Part shown: positions 1-8,716 of the stretch, in pieces
Layout: the number at the start of each line of letters is the position of its first letter
How positions within the stretch are numbered: the first letter of the stretch is position 1
Assembly (NCBI RefSeq): GCF_018613895.1
Contig: NZ_JAGGPH010000009.1
Coordinates: 124,001 to 188,000 of the forward strand
Length of the DNA: 64,000 nucleotides
Origin: Curtobacterium sp. ISL-83
GTDB taxonomy: Bacteria > Actinomycetota > Actinomycetes > Actinomycetales > Microbacteriaceae
Direction of reading: 5' to 3'
Notes under the pieces: model-generated
Databases searched by the model: none
What the model saw: the letters and a program-made list of their open reading frames with translations, nothing else
Told to the model about the DNA's origin: nothing
Made by a program: the position numbers and the translations under genes

Positions 1-1
1 C

Positions 2-1360
2 GACTGGTCCGACGGTTCCGCGTTCACCGCGAAGGACGTCGTCTTCACCTTCGACCTGCTGAAGCGGTTCCCCGCGATGGACGTCAAGGGCGCCTGGCAG
101 CACATCGACACGATCGAGCGCCGCGGGGACCACGTCGTCTTCCACCTGAAGTCCGAGGACGTCCCGAGCCTGACGATCATCGGGCAGACGTACATCCTCG
201 GCGAGCAGCACTGGCAGAAGATCAAGGACCCGACGACCTACCGCGACCCGAACCCGGTCGGCACCGGTCCGTTCGTCCTCGGCAACTACAGCGACCAGCA
301 GTACTCGATGGACAAGAACCCGCGGTACTGGCAGGCGGACAAGATCGCGATCAAGCACCTGATCCTGCCCGCGACGAACACGCAGCTCGACACCGTCACG
401 CGCGGCTACGACTGGGCGTACGCGTTCATCTCAGACGTCCAGGGCACCTGGGGTGCCGCGTCGTCCACGAACAAGTACTGGTTCCCGCCGGGGGGCGTGA
501 TCGGGCTCATGCCGAACCTGACGAAGGCGCCGTACAACGACGTCAACGTCCGGCGCGGGATCTCCCTGGCGCTGAACCGCGACGACATCGCCGAGACCGC
601 CACCGAGGGCAACCTGCAGGCGGCGGCGCAGACCGGCCTGATCCTGCCGAACCAGCAGCAGTACGTGAACACGGACATCCCGGACCAGGGCGTCGTCACG
701 CAGGACACGAAGGCCGCGCTGCAGAGCTTCGCGAAGTCGGGCTACCGGACCCAGGGCGGCAAGCTCGTCAAGGACGGCAAGCAGCTCACGATCACGATCA
801 TGACCGCCAACGGCTACTCCGACTGGCTCCGCGCCGCGCAGGAGGTCCAGCGGAACCTGACCGCGATCGGCGTCAAGGTCACCATCCAGGCGCCGCAGCC
901 GGCCGGGTACCAGCAGAACATCAACAACGGCACCTTCGACATGGCGATGGGCGGCATGGGCAACGGCGACGTCTACCAGGCCTTCAACTCGCTGCTGTCG
1001 AGCGACTTCTACCAGCCCGTCGGCAAGTCGACGGTGAACAACTACGAGCGCTACCGCAACGCCGACACCCAGAAGCTCCTGGACGAGTACCGCGCGACGA
1101 CCGACCCCGCGGAGCAGCAGCAGATCCTCGACCAGCTCCAGGTGATCGTGTACGACCAGCTGCCCGTGATCGGGATGTACTACGGCGGTCTCTGGGGTCT
1201 GTTCAACACGTCGAAGTTCGTCGGGTGGCCGAGCGCGAAGGACCCCTACATGGCACCGCAGAACTACGACTCCGCGCCGCTGCTCATCTTCTCGAAGCTC
1301 CGGCTCCGCGACAGCAAGGCCGGCCAGGCAATCCTCGAGAAGTCGAAGGACCAGAAGTGA
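2..1360 (+). CDS. ABC transporter solute-binding protein, family 5 (5'-truncated)
   Basis: This is the extracytoplasmic binding lipoprotein of a Dpp/Opp-type ABC importer. The first readable codons (DWSDGSAFTAKDVVFTF) match the conserved W-SDG-FTA-DV block of the SBP_bac_5 family. That block normally lies about 100 residues in, so the signal peptide and N-terminus lie outside the window; 452 residues remain. The rest has the usual layout, including a GTGPF motif and the tail that closes the second lobe. Its TGA overlaps the GTG of the first permease (GTGA). The beta-glucosidase and hydrolase at the end of the operon suggest an oligosaccharide or glycoside ligand rather than a peptide. That is inference: the family binds both. 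Confidence 0.93.
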   Translation, partial: DWSDGSAFTAKDVVFTFDLLKRFPAMDVKGAWQHIDTIERRGDHVVFHLKSEDVPSLTIIGQTYILGEQHWQKIKDPTTYRDPNPVGTGPFVLGNYSDQQYSMDKNPRYWQADKIAIKHLILPATNTQLDTVTRGYDWAYAFISDVQGTWGAASSTNKYWFPPGGVIGLMPNLTKAPYNDVNVRRGISLALNRDDIAETATEGNLQAAAQTGLILPNQQQYVNTDIPDQGVVTQDTKAALQSFAKSGYRTQGGKLVKDGKQLTITIMTANGYSDWLRAAQEVQRNLTAIGVKVTIQAPQPAGYQQNINNGTFDMAMGGMGNGDVYQAFNSLLSSDFYQPVGKSTVNNYERYRNADTQKLLDEYRATTDPAEQQQILDQLQVIVYDQLPVIGMYYGGLWGLFNTSKFVGWPSAKDPYMAPQNYDSAPLLIFSKLRLRDSKAGQAILEKSKDQK

Positions 1361-2337
1361 AGTACGTCCTCCAGAAACTCGTCCTGTTCGTCCTGACCCT
1401 CTGGGCCGCGGTCACGCTGAACTTCGTGCTCCCGCGCCTCATGCCGGGCAGCCCGGCCGACGCGGCCCTGGCGAAGCTCAGCCAGAACGGTCCCGTCACC
1501 GACGCCACGAAGAAGGCCATCGAGGCACAGCTCGGGGTCCCGACCGGCAACCTCTGGGACCAGTACGTCAGCTACCTGCACCAGGTCATCACGCTGGACT
1601 TCGGGACGAGCTACACGTTCTACCCGCAGCCCGTCGGCGACCTCGTGGCGAAGGCACTGCCGTACACGCTGATCCTCGTCGGCGTCGTGACGATCCTCGC
1701 GTTCGTCCTCGGCACGCTGATCGGCGTCGCGGCAGCCTGGAAGCGCGGCACCTGGCTCGACTCGCTCCCGACCCTGTCGGGCAGCTTCATGTCGACGTTC
1801 CCGTACTTCTGGACGGCACTCCTGCTGCTGTTCTTCCTCGGCTACGTCCTGCACTGGTTCCCGACGACGGGTGCCTACTCGGCGACGACGACACCCGGTC
1901 TGACCGGAGCCTTCGCGGCGGACGCCCTGCAGCACGCCGTCCTGCCGGCCGTGACGATCCTCGTCACGAGCCTCGGCGGGTGGATCATCGGCATGCGCAA
2001 CGCCATGATCAACACCCTCGGTGACGACTACGTGACCTTCGCCGAGGCGAACGGCCTCCGCGGACGCACCGTGGCCGTCCGGTACGCGGCACGGAACGCG
2101 ATCCTGCCCAACCTGACCGGCTTCGGGCTGGCACTCGGCGGTGTCGTGGGTGGCTCGGTCCTGGTCGAGCAGGTGTTCGGCTACCCCGGCATCGGCTACC
2201 TGCTGTTCAACGCCGTGATCGGGCAGGACTACCCGCTCATGCAGGCACTCTTCCTGATGATCACCGTGTCGGTGCTCATCGCCAACTTCATCGTGGACGT
2301 GCTCTACGGCGTCCTGGACCCGAGGACGCGCCGATGA
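1357..2337 (+). CDS. ABC transporter permease, DppB type
   Basis: First inner-membrane permease of the importer, 326 aa. I chose the GTG at 1357 because the protein then begins MKYVLQKLVLFVLTLWAAV, the usual first helix followed by the LPRLMPGSPAD segment of DppB proteins. A longer reading frame upstream only translates the solute-binding gene out of frame. Several hydrophobic helices are visible, and the EAA loop, which contacts the ATPase, is present as FAEANGLRGRTVAVRYAARNA (near 2040-2100). The stop overlaps the next ATG (ATGA), so translation is probably coupled. Confidence 0.95.
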   Translation: MKYVLQKLVLFVLTLWAAVTLNFVLPRLMPGSPADAALAKLSQNGPVTDATKKAIEAQLGVPTGNLWDQYVSYLHQVITLDFGTSYTFYPQPVGDLVAKALPYTLILVGVVTILAFVLGTLIGVAAAWKRGTWLDSLPTLSGSFMSTFPYFWTALLLLFFLGYVLHWFPTTGAYSATTTPGLTGAFAADALQHAVLPAVTILVTSLGGWIIGMRNAMINTLGDDYVTFAEANGLRGRTVAVRYAARNAILPNLTGFGLALGGVVGGSVLVEQVFGYPGIGYLLFNAVIGQDYPLMQALFLMITVSVLIANFIVDVLYGVLDPRTRR

Positions 2338-3260
2338 CCACGATCGCAGTACGCACGCAACCAGAACAGCAAGCCCCGAGCAAGCTCCGCGCAGCAGCCC
2401 GCCAACTCGGCATCGTCTGGTCGAACACCAAGGCCCGGATCGGCATCATCATCCTCGCCGTGTTCGTCGTCGTGGCGATCGCCGCCCCGCTCCTCGCCCC
2501 GTACGGCGCCAGCCAGAACGGCTTCCCTCGGAGCGCCGACGCCACCTGGGCACACTGGATGGGCACCACCGCCGCGGGCGAGGACGTCCTGTCCCAGCTC
2601 GTCCACGGCGCCCGCGTCTCGGTCCTCGTCGGAGCGGTGGCGGGCTTCCTGTCCACCCTCGTCGCGGTCCTGATCGGCCTCAGCTGGGGCTACGTCCGCG
2701 GCTGGGTCGCCGAGGTCATCGGGTTCATCGTGAACCTGTTCCTGGTCATCCCGGGTCTGCCGCTGATGATCGTGATCGCGGCCTACCTGCAGAACGGCGG
2801 CATCGCGGTGATCATCGCCGTGATCGTCGTGACCGGCTGGGCCTGGGGTGCACGCGTCCTCCGGAGCCAGACGCAGTCGCTCCGCGGCCGTGACTTCGTG
2901 ACGGCGGCACAGTTCTCCGGCGAGGGCGCGACCCGCATCGTCTTCCGCGAGATCCTGCCGAACATGACGAGCCTCATCGTCGGGAGCTTCTTCGGCGCCG
3001 CGACGAGCGCGATCCTCGCCGAGGCGGGCCTGGAGTTCCTCGGACTCGGCGACTCGTCGGTCGTCAGCTGGGGCACGATCCTCTACTGGGCGCAGAACTC
3101 GAACGCACTGCTCACCGGTCAGTGGATCCTGCTGTTCGCCCCCGGCCTCTGCATCGCCCTCCTCGCGATGAGCCTGACCCTGATCAACTTCGGCGTCGAC
3201 GCCGTGTCCAACCCGCGGCTGCGCGACGGCGCGCGGCCCCGTAAGGAGAAGACCGCATGA
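2334..3260 (+). CDS. ABC transporter permease, DppC type
   Basis: Second membrane subunit of the same importer, 308 aa. The N-terminus is cytoplasmic, followed by a helix (IGIIILAVFVVVAIAAPLLAPYG) and the GTTAAGEDVLSQLVHGARVS block typical of DppC proteins. The EAA loop reads FVTAAQFSGEGATRIVFREILPN. It pairs with the DppB-type subunit to form the translocation channel. It starts inside the stop of the previous gene and its own stop overlaps the ATG of the ATPase, so four genes in a row are coupled by 4-bp overlaps. Confidence 0.95.
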   Translation: MTTIAVRTQPEQQAPSKLRAAARQLGIVWSNTKARIGIIILAVFVVVAIAAPLLAPYGASQNGFPRSADATWAHWMGTTAAGEDVLSQLVHGARVSVLVGAVAGFLSTLVAVLIGLSWGYVRGWVAEVIGFIVNLFLVIPGLPLMIVIAAYLQNGGIAVIIAVIVVTGWAWGARVLRSQTQSLRGRDFVTAAQFSGEGATRIVFREILPNMTSLIVGSFFGAATSAILAEAGLEFLGLGDSSVVSWGTILYWAQNSNALLTGQWILLFAPGLCIALLAMSLTLINFGVDAVSNPRLRDGARPRKEKTA

Positions 3261-5023
3261 GCGGCGTACCCACAGACGGACTGGAGGCCCGTGGCGGCGC
3301 CGCCACGCGCCTCCAGGCAGCAGACGGTGACGTCCTGCTCGACGTCCGCGACCTGTCGGTCGTCTACGAGTCCGCCGGCCAGGAGGCCGTCCAGGCCGTC
3401 GACCACGTCTCGTTCCAGCTCCGCCGGGGCGAGTTCGTCGGGCTGGTGGGGGAGTCCGGGTCCGGCAAGTCGACCCTCGGCTACGCCCTGACCCGGCTGC
3501 AGAAGCCGCCGGCCCGGACGAACGGCGGCAGCATCGTCTTCAACGGGCACGACATCCGCGAGCTCGACACCGAAGCGCTCCGCCAGCAGCGGCAGGGCGG
3601 CTTCGCGATGGTCCTGCAGTCCGGCATGAACGCGCTCAACCCGGTGCGGACCGTCCGCAACCACTTCGTCGACGTGTTCGGGGCACACGGCCACGTGCCG
3701 CGCGACCGCTGGGACGCCCGGATGCAGGAGCTCATCGGCAAGGTGAAGCTCCCCGCCTCCATGCTCGCGCGGTACCCGGGGGAGCTCTCCGGCGGCATGC
3801 GGCAGCGCGTGTCGATCGCGCTCGCCCTGTCCCTCGAACCGCAGCTCATGGTGTTCGACGAGCCGACCACCGCGCTCGACGTGCTCGTGCAGCACGCCGT
3901 GATGGACACGATCATCGAGCTGCAGCGGACCGAGGGCTTCACCGCGGTCCTGATCAGCCACGACCTCGGCATCGTCCTCGAGGCGACCGAACGCGTCCTC
4001 GTGATGCACGAGGGGCGGATCGTCGAGGACAACAGCGCCGAGGCGATCCTCCGTGCCCCCGAGGACGAGTACACGCAGATGCTGCTCTCGCACTACGCGG
4101 ACCCGCGTGCCGAGGTCGTGAGCCTGCCCGGGTTCCCGGACCGGTCGCTGCGCGGCTCCGAGGGCGCGACCCGGCAGGAGGCGACGAGCTCGTTCAGCAC
4201 CGTCGGGTCCCGCGAGCGGTCGGCGGCGAAGCACCCGATCGTGGTGTCCGACCTCGTGAAGACGTACCCGGCACCCCGCCGTGGCGAGCAGCCCGTGCAG
4301 GCCGTGCGGAACGTGTCGTTCACGCTGGAGCCCGGGCAGTCCCTCGCCCTCGTCGGCCAGTCCGGGTCCGGGAAGTCGACGATCGCGAAGATGCTCACCG
4401 GCGTCGAGAAGCCCACGAGCGGCACGGTCCGCTTCGGCGACCTGGACGTGGCTCGCCTGGGTCGGCGGGGCCTCCGCGACCTCCGCTCCGAGGTCCAGAT
4501 GGTGTTCCAGGACCCGTACTCGGCGCTCAACCCGCTGCACACCGTCGAGTACACGCTGACCCGCCCGGTCGTGAACTACACGGGACTGCGCGGGAAGGAC
4601 GCCCGGCGTCGGGTGCTCGAACTCCTCGAGACAGTCGGGCTCGCCCCGGTGGAGCAGTTCGCGCAGAAGCTCCCGCACCAGCTGTCCGGCGGGCAGCGGC
4701 AGCGCGTCGTCATCGCCCGCGCACTCGCGAGCGACCCGCAGGTGATCATCGCCGACGAGCCGGTCTCGATGCTCGACGTGACACTCCGCGCGGGCGTCCT
4801 CGCGCTCCTCGAGGACCTGCGGGAGCAGTGGGGCGTCTCGCTCCTCTACATCACGCACGACCTGCTGAGTGCCCGGCTCATCACGGACGACATCATGGTG
4901 CTGCACGACGGCGCCGTCGTGGAGCGCGGCCGCACGGCCGAGGTCCTGCAGCACCCGCAGGACAGCTACACGATCGACCTGCTCGACGCCGTCCCGAACC
5001 CCAGAAGGACACTGCGCGCATGA
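3257..5023 (+). CDS. ABC transporter double ATPase (DppD-DppF fusion)
   Basis: A 588-residue protein carrying both nucleotide-binding domains of the importer in one chain. Domain 1 has Walker A GESGSGKST at residues 65-73, signature LSGGMRQR at 177-184 and Walker B LMVFDEPTTALD at 197-208. Domain 2, from about residue 328, has Walker A GQSGSGKST near 367-375, signature LSGGQRQR and Walker B VIIADEPVSMLD. Start ATG 3257 is preceded by AAGGAGA with 7-nt spacing. Residues 9-20 (LEARGGAATRLQ) are encoded by a 36-bp palindrome that resembles intergenic repeats elsewhere in the window. They precede the first beta strand of domain 1, so an extra N-terminal peptide there should be tolerated. Confidence 0.95.
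   Translation: MSGVPTDGLEARGGAATRLQAADGDVLLDVRDLSVVYESAGQEAVQAVDHVSFQLRRGEFVGLVGESGSGKSTLGYALTRLQKPPARTNGGSIVFNGHDIRELDTEALRQQRQGGFAMVLQSGMNALNPVRTVRNHFVDVFGAHGHVPRDRWDARMQELIGKVKLPASMLARYPGELSGGMRQRVSIALALSLEPQLMVFDEPTTALDVLVQHAVMDTIIELQRTEGFTAVLISHDLGIVLEATERVLVMHEGRIVEDNSAEAILRAPEDEYTQMLLSHYADPRAEVVSLPGFPDRSLRGSEGATRQEATSSFSTVGSRERSAAKHPIVVSDLVKTYPAPRRGEQPVQAVRNVSFTLEPGQSLALVGQSGSGKSTIAKMLTGVEKPTSGTVRFGDLDVARLGRRGLRDLRSEVQMVFQDPYSALNPLHTVEYTLTRPVVNYTGLRGKDARRRVLELLETVGLAPVEQFAQKLPHQLSGGQRQRVVIARALASDPQVIIADEPVSMLDVTLRAGVLALLEDLREQWGVSLLYITHDLLSARLITDDIMVLHDGAVVERGRTAEVLQHPQDSYTIDLLDAVPNPRRTLRA
3281..3316. repeat. GGAGGC/GCCTCC palindrome inside the ABC ATPase gene
   Basis: Arms are CTGGAGGC (3281-3288) and GCCTCCAG (3309-3316), around an 18-bp perfect palindrome CGTGGCGGCGCCGCCACG (3290-3307), with one C:C mismatch on each side. 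It shares the GGAGGC...GCCTCC frame with the intergenic copies near 39.5, 45.7 and 53.3 kb. Here it is translated in frame as residues 9-20 of the ATPase. Confidence 0.75.
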
Positions 5024-5889
5024 CGACCCTCCACGAATTCCCGACCGTTCCCGCCTTCGGTCACCTCCCCACCCCCGACGGTGTCGACGTCGTCGGCATC
5101 GACCTGCCCGTCGGTCGGCTCACCGCCTACCGGGTGGTCCCGTCGGGCCCGTCGAAGGGCACGGTCCTCGTCGTCCCCGGGTACACCGGGTCGAAGGAGG
5201 ACTGGAGGACCTTCATGCCGTTCCTCCGCGACGCCGGCTGGACCGCGGTGGCGATCAGCCGTCGTGGGCAGGCGGACGCCGCAGCGCCGGACGACGCGGC
5301 CGAGTACACGCTCGACGCGGAAGCGGCCGACGTCGTCCGGGTCGCACGCCTGCTCGACGACGGCACCCCGGTGCACCTGGTCGGGCACTCGCTCGGCGGG
5401 GTCATCGTCCGCGCCGCCGTGCTCCAGGAGCCGAGCGCCTTCCGCGACGTCGTGCAGTTCTGCTCCGGGCCGCACGGCTGGCCGTACCGGAAGGCCGCCG
5501 AGCTCACGATCCTGAACGACACCGGCAGCAACCGGGCGCTCTTCGACGCGCAGAACCCGCTCTGGGCCGGCCGCCCCGACGACGAGCTGCCGGACGACGC
5601 CCGGATGGTCCGCGAGCGCTTCGACGCCACGAGTGTCCGGAGCACCATCGCCGGCGCCCACATCCTCGAGGACCACACGGACACCTCGGACGAGCTCCGC
5701 GCCACCGGCGTCCCCGTGCTCGTCGCGCACGGCGAGTGGGACGAGGCGTGGCCGATCCCGTGGCAGCGCGCGATGGCCGAGCGGACCGGAGCCGCGTACG
5801 AGGTCATCCCGACCAGTTACCACAGCCCGCAGATCGAGAACCCGCAGGGGACGGTCGACGTGCTCGACCGGTACCTCAGCGCCCACTGA
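5020..5889 (+). CDS. Alpha/beta hydrolase
   Basis: Cytoplasmic alpha/beta-hydrolase of 289 aa; no signal peptide is seen. The nucleophile elbow GHSLGG places Ser at residue 124. The oxyanion region VVPGYTGSKEDW and a late YHSPQIENP histidine complete the expected catalytic set. ATG 5020 overlaps the ATPase stop (ATGA), so the enzyme is co-translated with the importer. Longer upstream starts only read the ATPase gene in another frame. The place between importer and beta-glucosidase suggests it removes an acyl or ester group from the imported compound. The substrate cannot be told from the sequence. Confidence 0.85.
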   Translation: MTTLHEFPTVPAFGHLPTPDGVDVVGIDLPVGRLTAYRVVPSGPSKGTVLVVPGYTGSKEDWRTFMPFLRDAGWTAVAISRRGQADAAAPDDAAEYTLDAEAADVVRVARLLDDGTPVHLVGHSLGGVIVRAAVLQEPSAFRDVVQFCSGPHGWPYRKAAELTILNDTGSNRALFDAQNPLWAGRPDDELPDDARMVRERFDATSVRSTIAGAHILEDHTDTSDELRATGVPVLVAHGEWDEAWPIPWQRAMAERTGAAYEVIPTSYHSPQIENPQGTVDVLDRYLSAH

Positions 5890-5918
5890 CCCGGCACCCC
5901 GCCGCGAAAGGACCCACC

Positions 5919-7109
5919 ATCACCACGCTCACCTTCCCGAACGGCTTCCTCTGGGGCGCCGCCACCGCTGCCCACCAGATCGAGGGCAACAACGTGAACA
6001 GCAACTGGTGGGTGCACGAGCACGAGCCGGACACCACGATCGTCGAACCCTCGGGCGACGCGGCGGACAGCTACCACCGCTACCGCGAGGACATCCGCAT
6101 CGCGGCCGACCTCGGCCTGAACTCGTACCGCTTCAGCATCGAGTGGGCCCGCATCGAACCCGAGCGCGGGTTCGTGAGCCGCGCCGAGGTCGACCACTAC
6201 CGCCGCATGGTCGAGGCCTGCCACGAGTTCGGGCTCGAGCCGATCGTCACCCTCATGCACTTCACGGTGCCGCGGTGGTTCGAGCGCGACGGCTTCTGGC
6301 GCGCCCCCGACGCCGCCGACCTGTTCGCCCGCTACACCGAGGCCGCGCTCCCCGTCGTGCAGGACGGTGTCCGGTACGTCTGCACGATCAACGAGCCGAA
6401 CATCGCCGCGATGCTCGCCGGAGGCGAGGACGCCGCGAACCTCGTCGCCTACGGACTGCCGAACCCGGACCTGCAGGTGGCCGACGCCCTGCTGGCCAGC
6501 CACGGGCGGTCGCGCGAGGTCCTGTCACAGGTCCCGGGCCTCCAGTCCGGCTGGACCATCGCGACGCAGGCCTTCCGCGCATCGGGCGAGCCGGGCTCCG
6601 AGGAGATGCTCCGCACGTACGGCTACCCGCGCGACGACTGGTACCTCGAGCAGGCTGCCGGCGACGACTTCCTCGGCGTGCAGGCGTACACCCGCACGTT
6701 CATCGGGCCCGACGGTCCGTTGCCCGTCCGCGAGGACGTCGAGACGACCCTCACCGGTTGGGAGTTCTACCCCGAGGCCTCGGCGGACGGGCTCCGCAGC
6801 GCGTGGGAGCTGTCCGGCCACGTGCCGCTCATGATCACCGAGAACGGCATCGCCACGGCCGACGACCCGCGTCGCATCGCGTACACGCAGGGCGCCCTCG
6901 AGGGGATCCACCGGTGCATCGACGACGGCATCGAGGTCCTCGGCTACCAGCACTGGTCCCTGCTCGACAACTACGAGTGGGCCTCCGGCTTCCGACCGAC
7001 CTTCGGCCTGGTCTCGTGGGACCCGGTGACGTTCGCGCGCACGCCGAAGGACTCGGCGCGCTGGTACGGCCGCGTCGCAGCCGCGAACGCGGTCGAGACC
7101 GCCTCCTGA
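5919..7109 (+). CDS. GH1 beta-glucosidase with probable ATC start
   Basis: Family 1 glycoside hydrolase, predicted to cleave beta-glucosides or beta-galactosides in the cytoplasm. The acid/base is E159 in TINEPN and the nucleophile E308 in ITENGI. The N-terminus TTLTFPNGFLWGAATAAHQIEGN is the normal start of the family. At 396 aa it is shorter than the usual 440-480, with both catalytic motifs intact. No ATG, GTG or TTG lies where expected. An AAAGGA ribosome site (5907-5912) is followed after 6 nt by ATC at 5919, then ACC ACG CTC, exactly where MTTL would begin. It is the last gene of the importer operon, 29 bp after the hydrolase. A real ATC start or a G-to-C base error are both possible. 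Confidence 0.9.
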   Translation: MTTLTFPNGFLWGAATAAHQIEGNNVNSNWWVHEHEPDTTIVEPSGDAADSYHRYREDIRIAADLGLNSYRFSIEWARIEPERGFVSRAEVDHYRRMVEACHEFGLEPIVTLMHFTVPRWFERDGFWRAPDAADLFARYTEAALPVVQDGVRYVCTINEPNIAAMLAGGEDAANLVAYGLPNPDLQVADALLASHGRSREVLSQVPGLQSGWTIATQAFRASGEPGSEEMLRTYGYPRDDWYLEQAAGDDFLGVQAYTRTFIGPDGPLPVREDVETTLTGWEFYPEASADGLRSAWELSGHVPLMITENGIATADDPRRIAYTQGALEGIHRCIDDGIEVLGYQHWSLLDNYEWASGFRPTFGLVSWDPVTFARTPKDSARWYGRVAAANAVETAS

Positions 7110-7119
7110 GACGGACGGT

Positions 7120-7152
7120 GGGGCGGACGGGAGGCTCAGCCTCCTCCGCCCC
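7120..7152. terminator. Bidirectional hairpin after the beta-glucosidase operon
   Basis: GGGGCG (7120-7125) pairs with CGCCCC (7147-7152), and GGAGGCT (7130-7136) with AGCCTCC (7138-7144). It lies between two convergent stops (7109 on +, 7158 on -), where a shared terminator is expected. The inner GGAGGC/GCCTCC core resembles the dispersed palindromes of this window. There is no T-run, as is common in high-GC actinobacteria. Confidence 0.6.
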
Positions 7153-7157
7153 GCCGC

Positions 7158-8129
7158 TCACGGTTCCGCGTGGTCGCCCTGCAGGGCCCGGCCGGCGTCC
7201 CGCTCGACGTCCCGGCTGAGCAGGTGGTCGTCCGGCGCTCCGCCGGCGTGCTGTGTCGTGTCGCCGTCGTACCGGGCGAGCAGGAGTTCCTCGGCCCGAC
7301 GTGATCCACGTTCACGGGCGAGGTCGAGCGCCGTCCGCCCCTCGGCGTCGACGGTGCCGAGTGCCGCACCGCGTTCCAGGAGCGCCTCGGTCGTCCCGAC
7401 CCGGTCGAACCAGGCCGCGGCGTGCAACGGCGCGAAGCCCCAGCGGGGGTCGACGTCGTCGATGCCCTCGGGTTCGACCCCGACGCCGTCGAGCACCATC
7501 GACAGGCCGCCGACGTCGCCGTGTGCCGCTGCCCGTACCGCGGGCGTGGCCCACTCGACCCAGCCGTCCGGGATCGGGCCGTGCCAGCCGTGGGCGGGAC
7601 GCGCCTCCAGGCTGGTCCACTCGTCCTCGTCGACCGTCCGGACCTGTACCGAGACGTCGCGGAAGTGGATCGCGAACTCGCCGGTGGGCGACAGCAGCAG
7701 CCGGAGTTCCCAGACGTCGGCGTCGACGTGGGCGAGCTCGCCGCGCGCCACCGAGACGTCCCCGGCGAGCATGTCGAGGGGTGTCGTGTCCGTGGGGTCG
7801 AGGACCGCGCGGTCGAACCGCACCGTGACCCGCGCGTGGTTCCACCGGCGCCAGAGGCCGTCCGGGGTGTCCAGGACCTCGTCGTTCCGCACGATGAACG
7901 CGGCGTGCACGGTGGAGGTCGGCGTCTCGTCGATGCCGGCCGTGCCGTGCCGGCCGGAGGCCTCGACGCGCCACTCGGCCACGCGGGCCTCGCGCCAGGC
8001 GATCGACGCGAGGGCGGCCACGGTCGGCGGGGCGTCCGTGAGCAGGCGTGTGAGGTGCTCGGCGTAGCCGTCGAAGTCCTCGAAGGAGACGTACCCGACC
8101 CCGGGCCAGCCCACTCGACTCCATCGCAC
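7158..8129 (-). CDS. Ankyrin-repeat protein, hypothetical
   Basis: A 323-aa acidic soluble protein. The C-terminal third holds about two ankyrin repeats (PRWGFAPLHAAAWFDRVG, then DAEGRTALDLARERGS). The first 200 residues are rich in Trp, Asp and beta-strand-like segments and match no family I can name. No signal peptide or membrane helix is seen. Two other minus-strand frames over the same DNA are open, but only this one has an actinobacterial amino-acid make-up and recognisable motifs. Function is unknown; ankyrin repeats normally mediate protein binding. The start at 8129 is the most upstream ATG and is uncertain. Confidence 0.75.
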   Translation of the reverse strand: MRWSRVGWPGVGYVSFEDFDGYAEHLTRLLTDAPPTVAALASIAWREARVAEWRVEASGRHGTAGIDETPTSTVHAAFIVRNDEVLDTPDGLWRRWNHARVTVRFDRAVLDPTDTTPLDMLAGDVSVARGELAHVDADVWELRLLLSPTGEFAIHFRDVSVQVRTVDEDEWTSLEARPAHGWHGPIPDGWVEWATPAVRAAAHGDVGGLSMVLDGVGVEPEGIDDVDPRWGFAPLHAAAWFDRVGTTEALLERGAALGTVDAEGRTALDLARERGSRRAEELLLARYDGDTTQHAGGAPDDHLLSRDVERDAGRALQGDHAEP

Positions 8130-8195
8130 CCGACGACCCTACCGACACCGGTGGGACGCACCGAGCCGGTGGCGGCGCCGTCGAGAGGCCCGACG

Positions 8196-8627
8196 TCACT
8201 TCTTCGTGATGGTGTTCTCCTTGCCTTCGTCCTGCACCTCTGCCTCGCCGCCGTACGTCACGGCGTTCTTCTGCCCGGCGACGACGATCTTCTTCGCGCT
8301 GCCGACGGTCGTCGCGACGGAGTCTCCCTCGATGACGAGCGTGTCGACCGCGCCGAGCTCGATCGTCGCCCCGTTGACTCCTGCTCCCACGATGGACACG
8401 TTCGCGCAGTCCCCGAGCGTGAGCTTCTTGCCCTTCTCCACGTGTGAGGCGAGGACCGTGGCCTGCCCGCCCTCGCACTTGTCGTACACGGTCTCGACGG
8501 GAGCGCTCGTGGCCTTCGCCGAAGGCTTCACCGAGCGCGAGGGGTCAGGGCCGTCGGCGTTCGTGCTGCACCCGGCCAGCGCGACCGTGGCCAGGGCGAG
8601 CATCGCGATGAGGTGCTTCTTCTGCAA
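8196..8627 (-). CDS. DUF3060-type lipoprotein
   Basis: A 143-aa secreted lipoprotein. With the TTG at 8627 as start, an AGGAG ribosome site lies 5 nt upstream, and the product begins MQKKHLIAMLALATVALAGC, a standard lipobox with Cys20. An in-frame ATG at 8690 would add 21 residues before the signal peptide, so I reject it. After a Ser/Thr/Pro linker comes a repetitive strand-rich domain (VNGATIELGAVDTLVIEGDSV, then GSAKKIVVAGQKNAVTYGG) typical of DUF3060, probably a small beta-helix. It is divergent from the exopolysaccharide operon. Function is unknown. Confidence 0.85.
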   Translation of the reverse strand: MQKKHLIAMLALATVALAGCSTNADGPDPSRSVKPSAKATSAPVETVYDKCEGGQATVLASHVEKGKKLTLGDCANVSIVGAGVNGATIELGAVDTLVIEGDSVATTVGSAKKIVVAGQKNAVTYGGEAEVQDEGKENTITKK

Positions 8628-8716
8628 GGTGACTCCTGATGTGGAAGGGCTGACAGTTGCGATTGCAACATTATGACTATAACATATCAAACCTCAGTGA
8701 TACAGACAGGGGTCTC
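8628..8716. promoter_or_regulatory. AT-rich divergent promoter region of the exopolysaccharide operon
   Basis: An unusually AT-rich 89 bp between divergent genes. It contains a hairpin GTTGC-gatt-GCAAC (8656-8669) and, at 8689-8703, AAACCTCAGTGATAC. A very similar string (AAACATCACGGTGATAC, 33593-33609) precedes the sugar transferase gene at 33696. The CAGGGG just before ATG 8717 may serve as ribosome site. Promoter elements are not certain. Confidence 0.45.

Noticed and set aside
3119-4954. 611-codon open frame on the minus strand
   Set aside because: Antisense shadow of the ABC ATPase; Arg/His-rich, no motifs, caused by high GC.
3257-5023. Double ATPase as an assembly or frameshift fusion of two genes
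   Set aside because: The linker is open, in frame and of normal composition; DppD-DppF fusions are common in actinobacteria.
4869-5918. In-frame upstream extension of the beta-glucosidase
   Set aside because: It reads the hydrolase gene out of frame; the GH1 family N-terminus begins at 5919.
7312-8478. Alternative minus-strand frame over the ankyrin and lipoprotein genes
   Set aside because: Runs across two supported genes and is mostly Arg/Gly; the chosen frame holds real ankyrin repeats.
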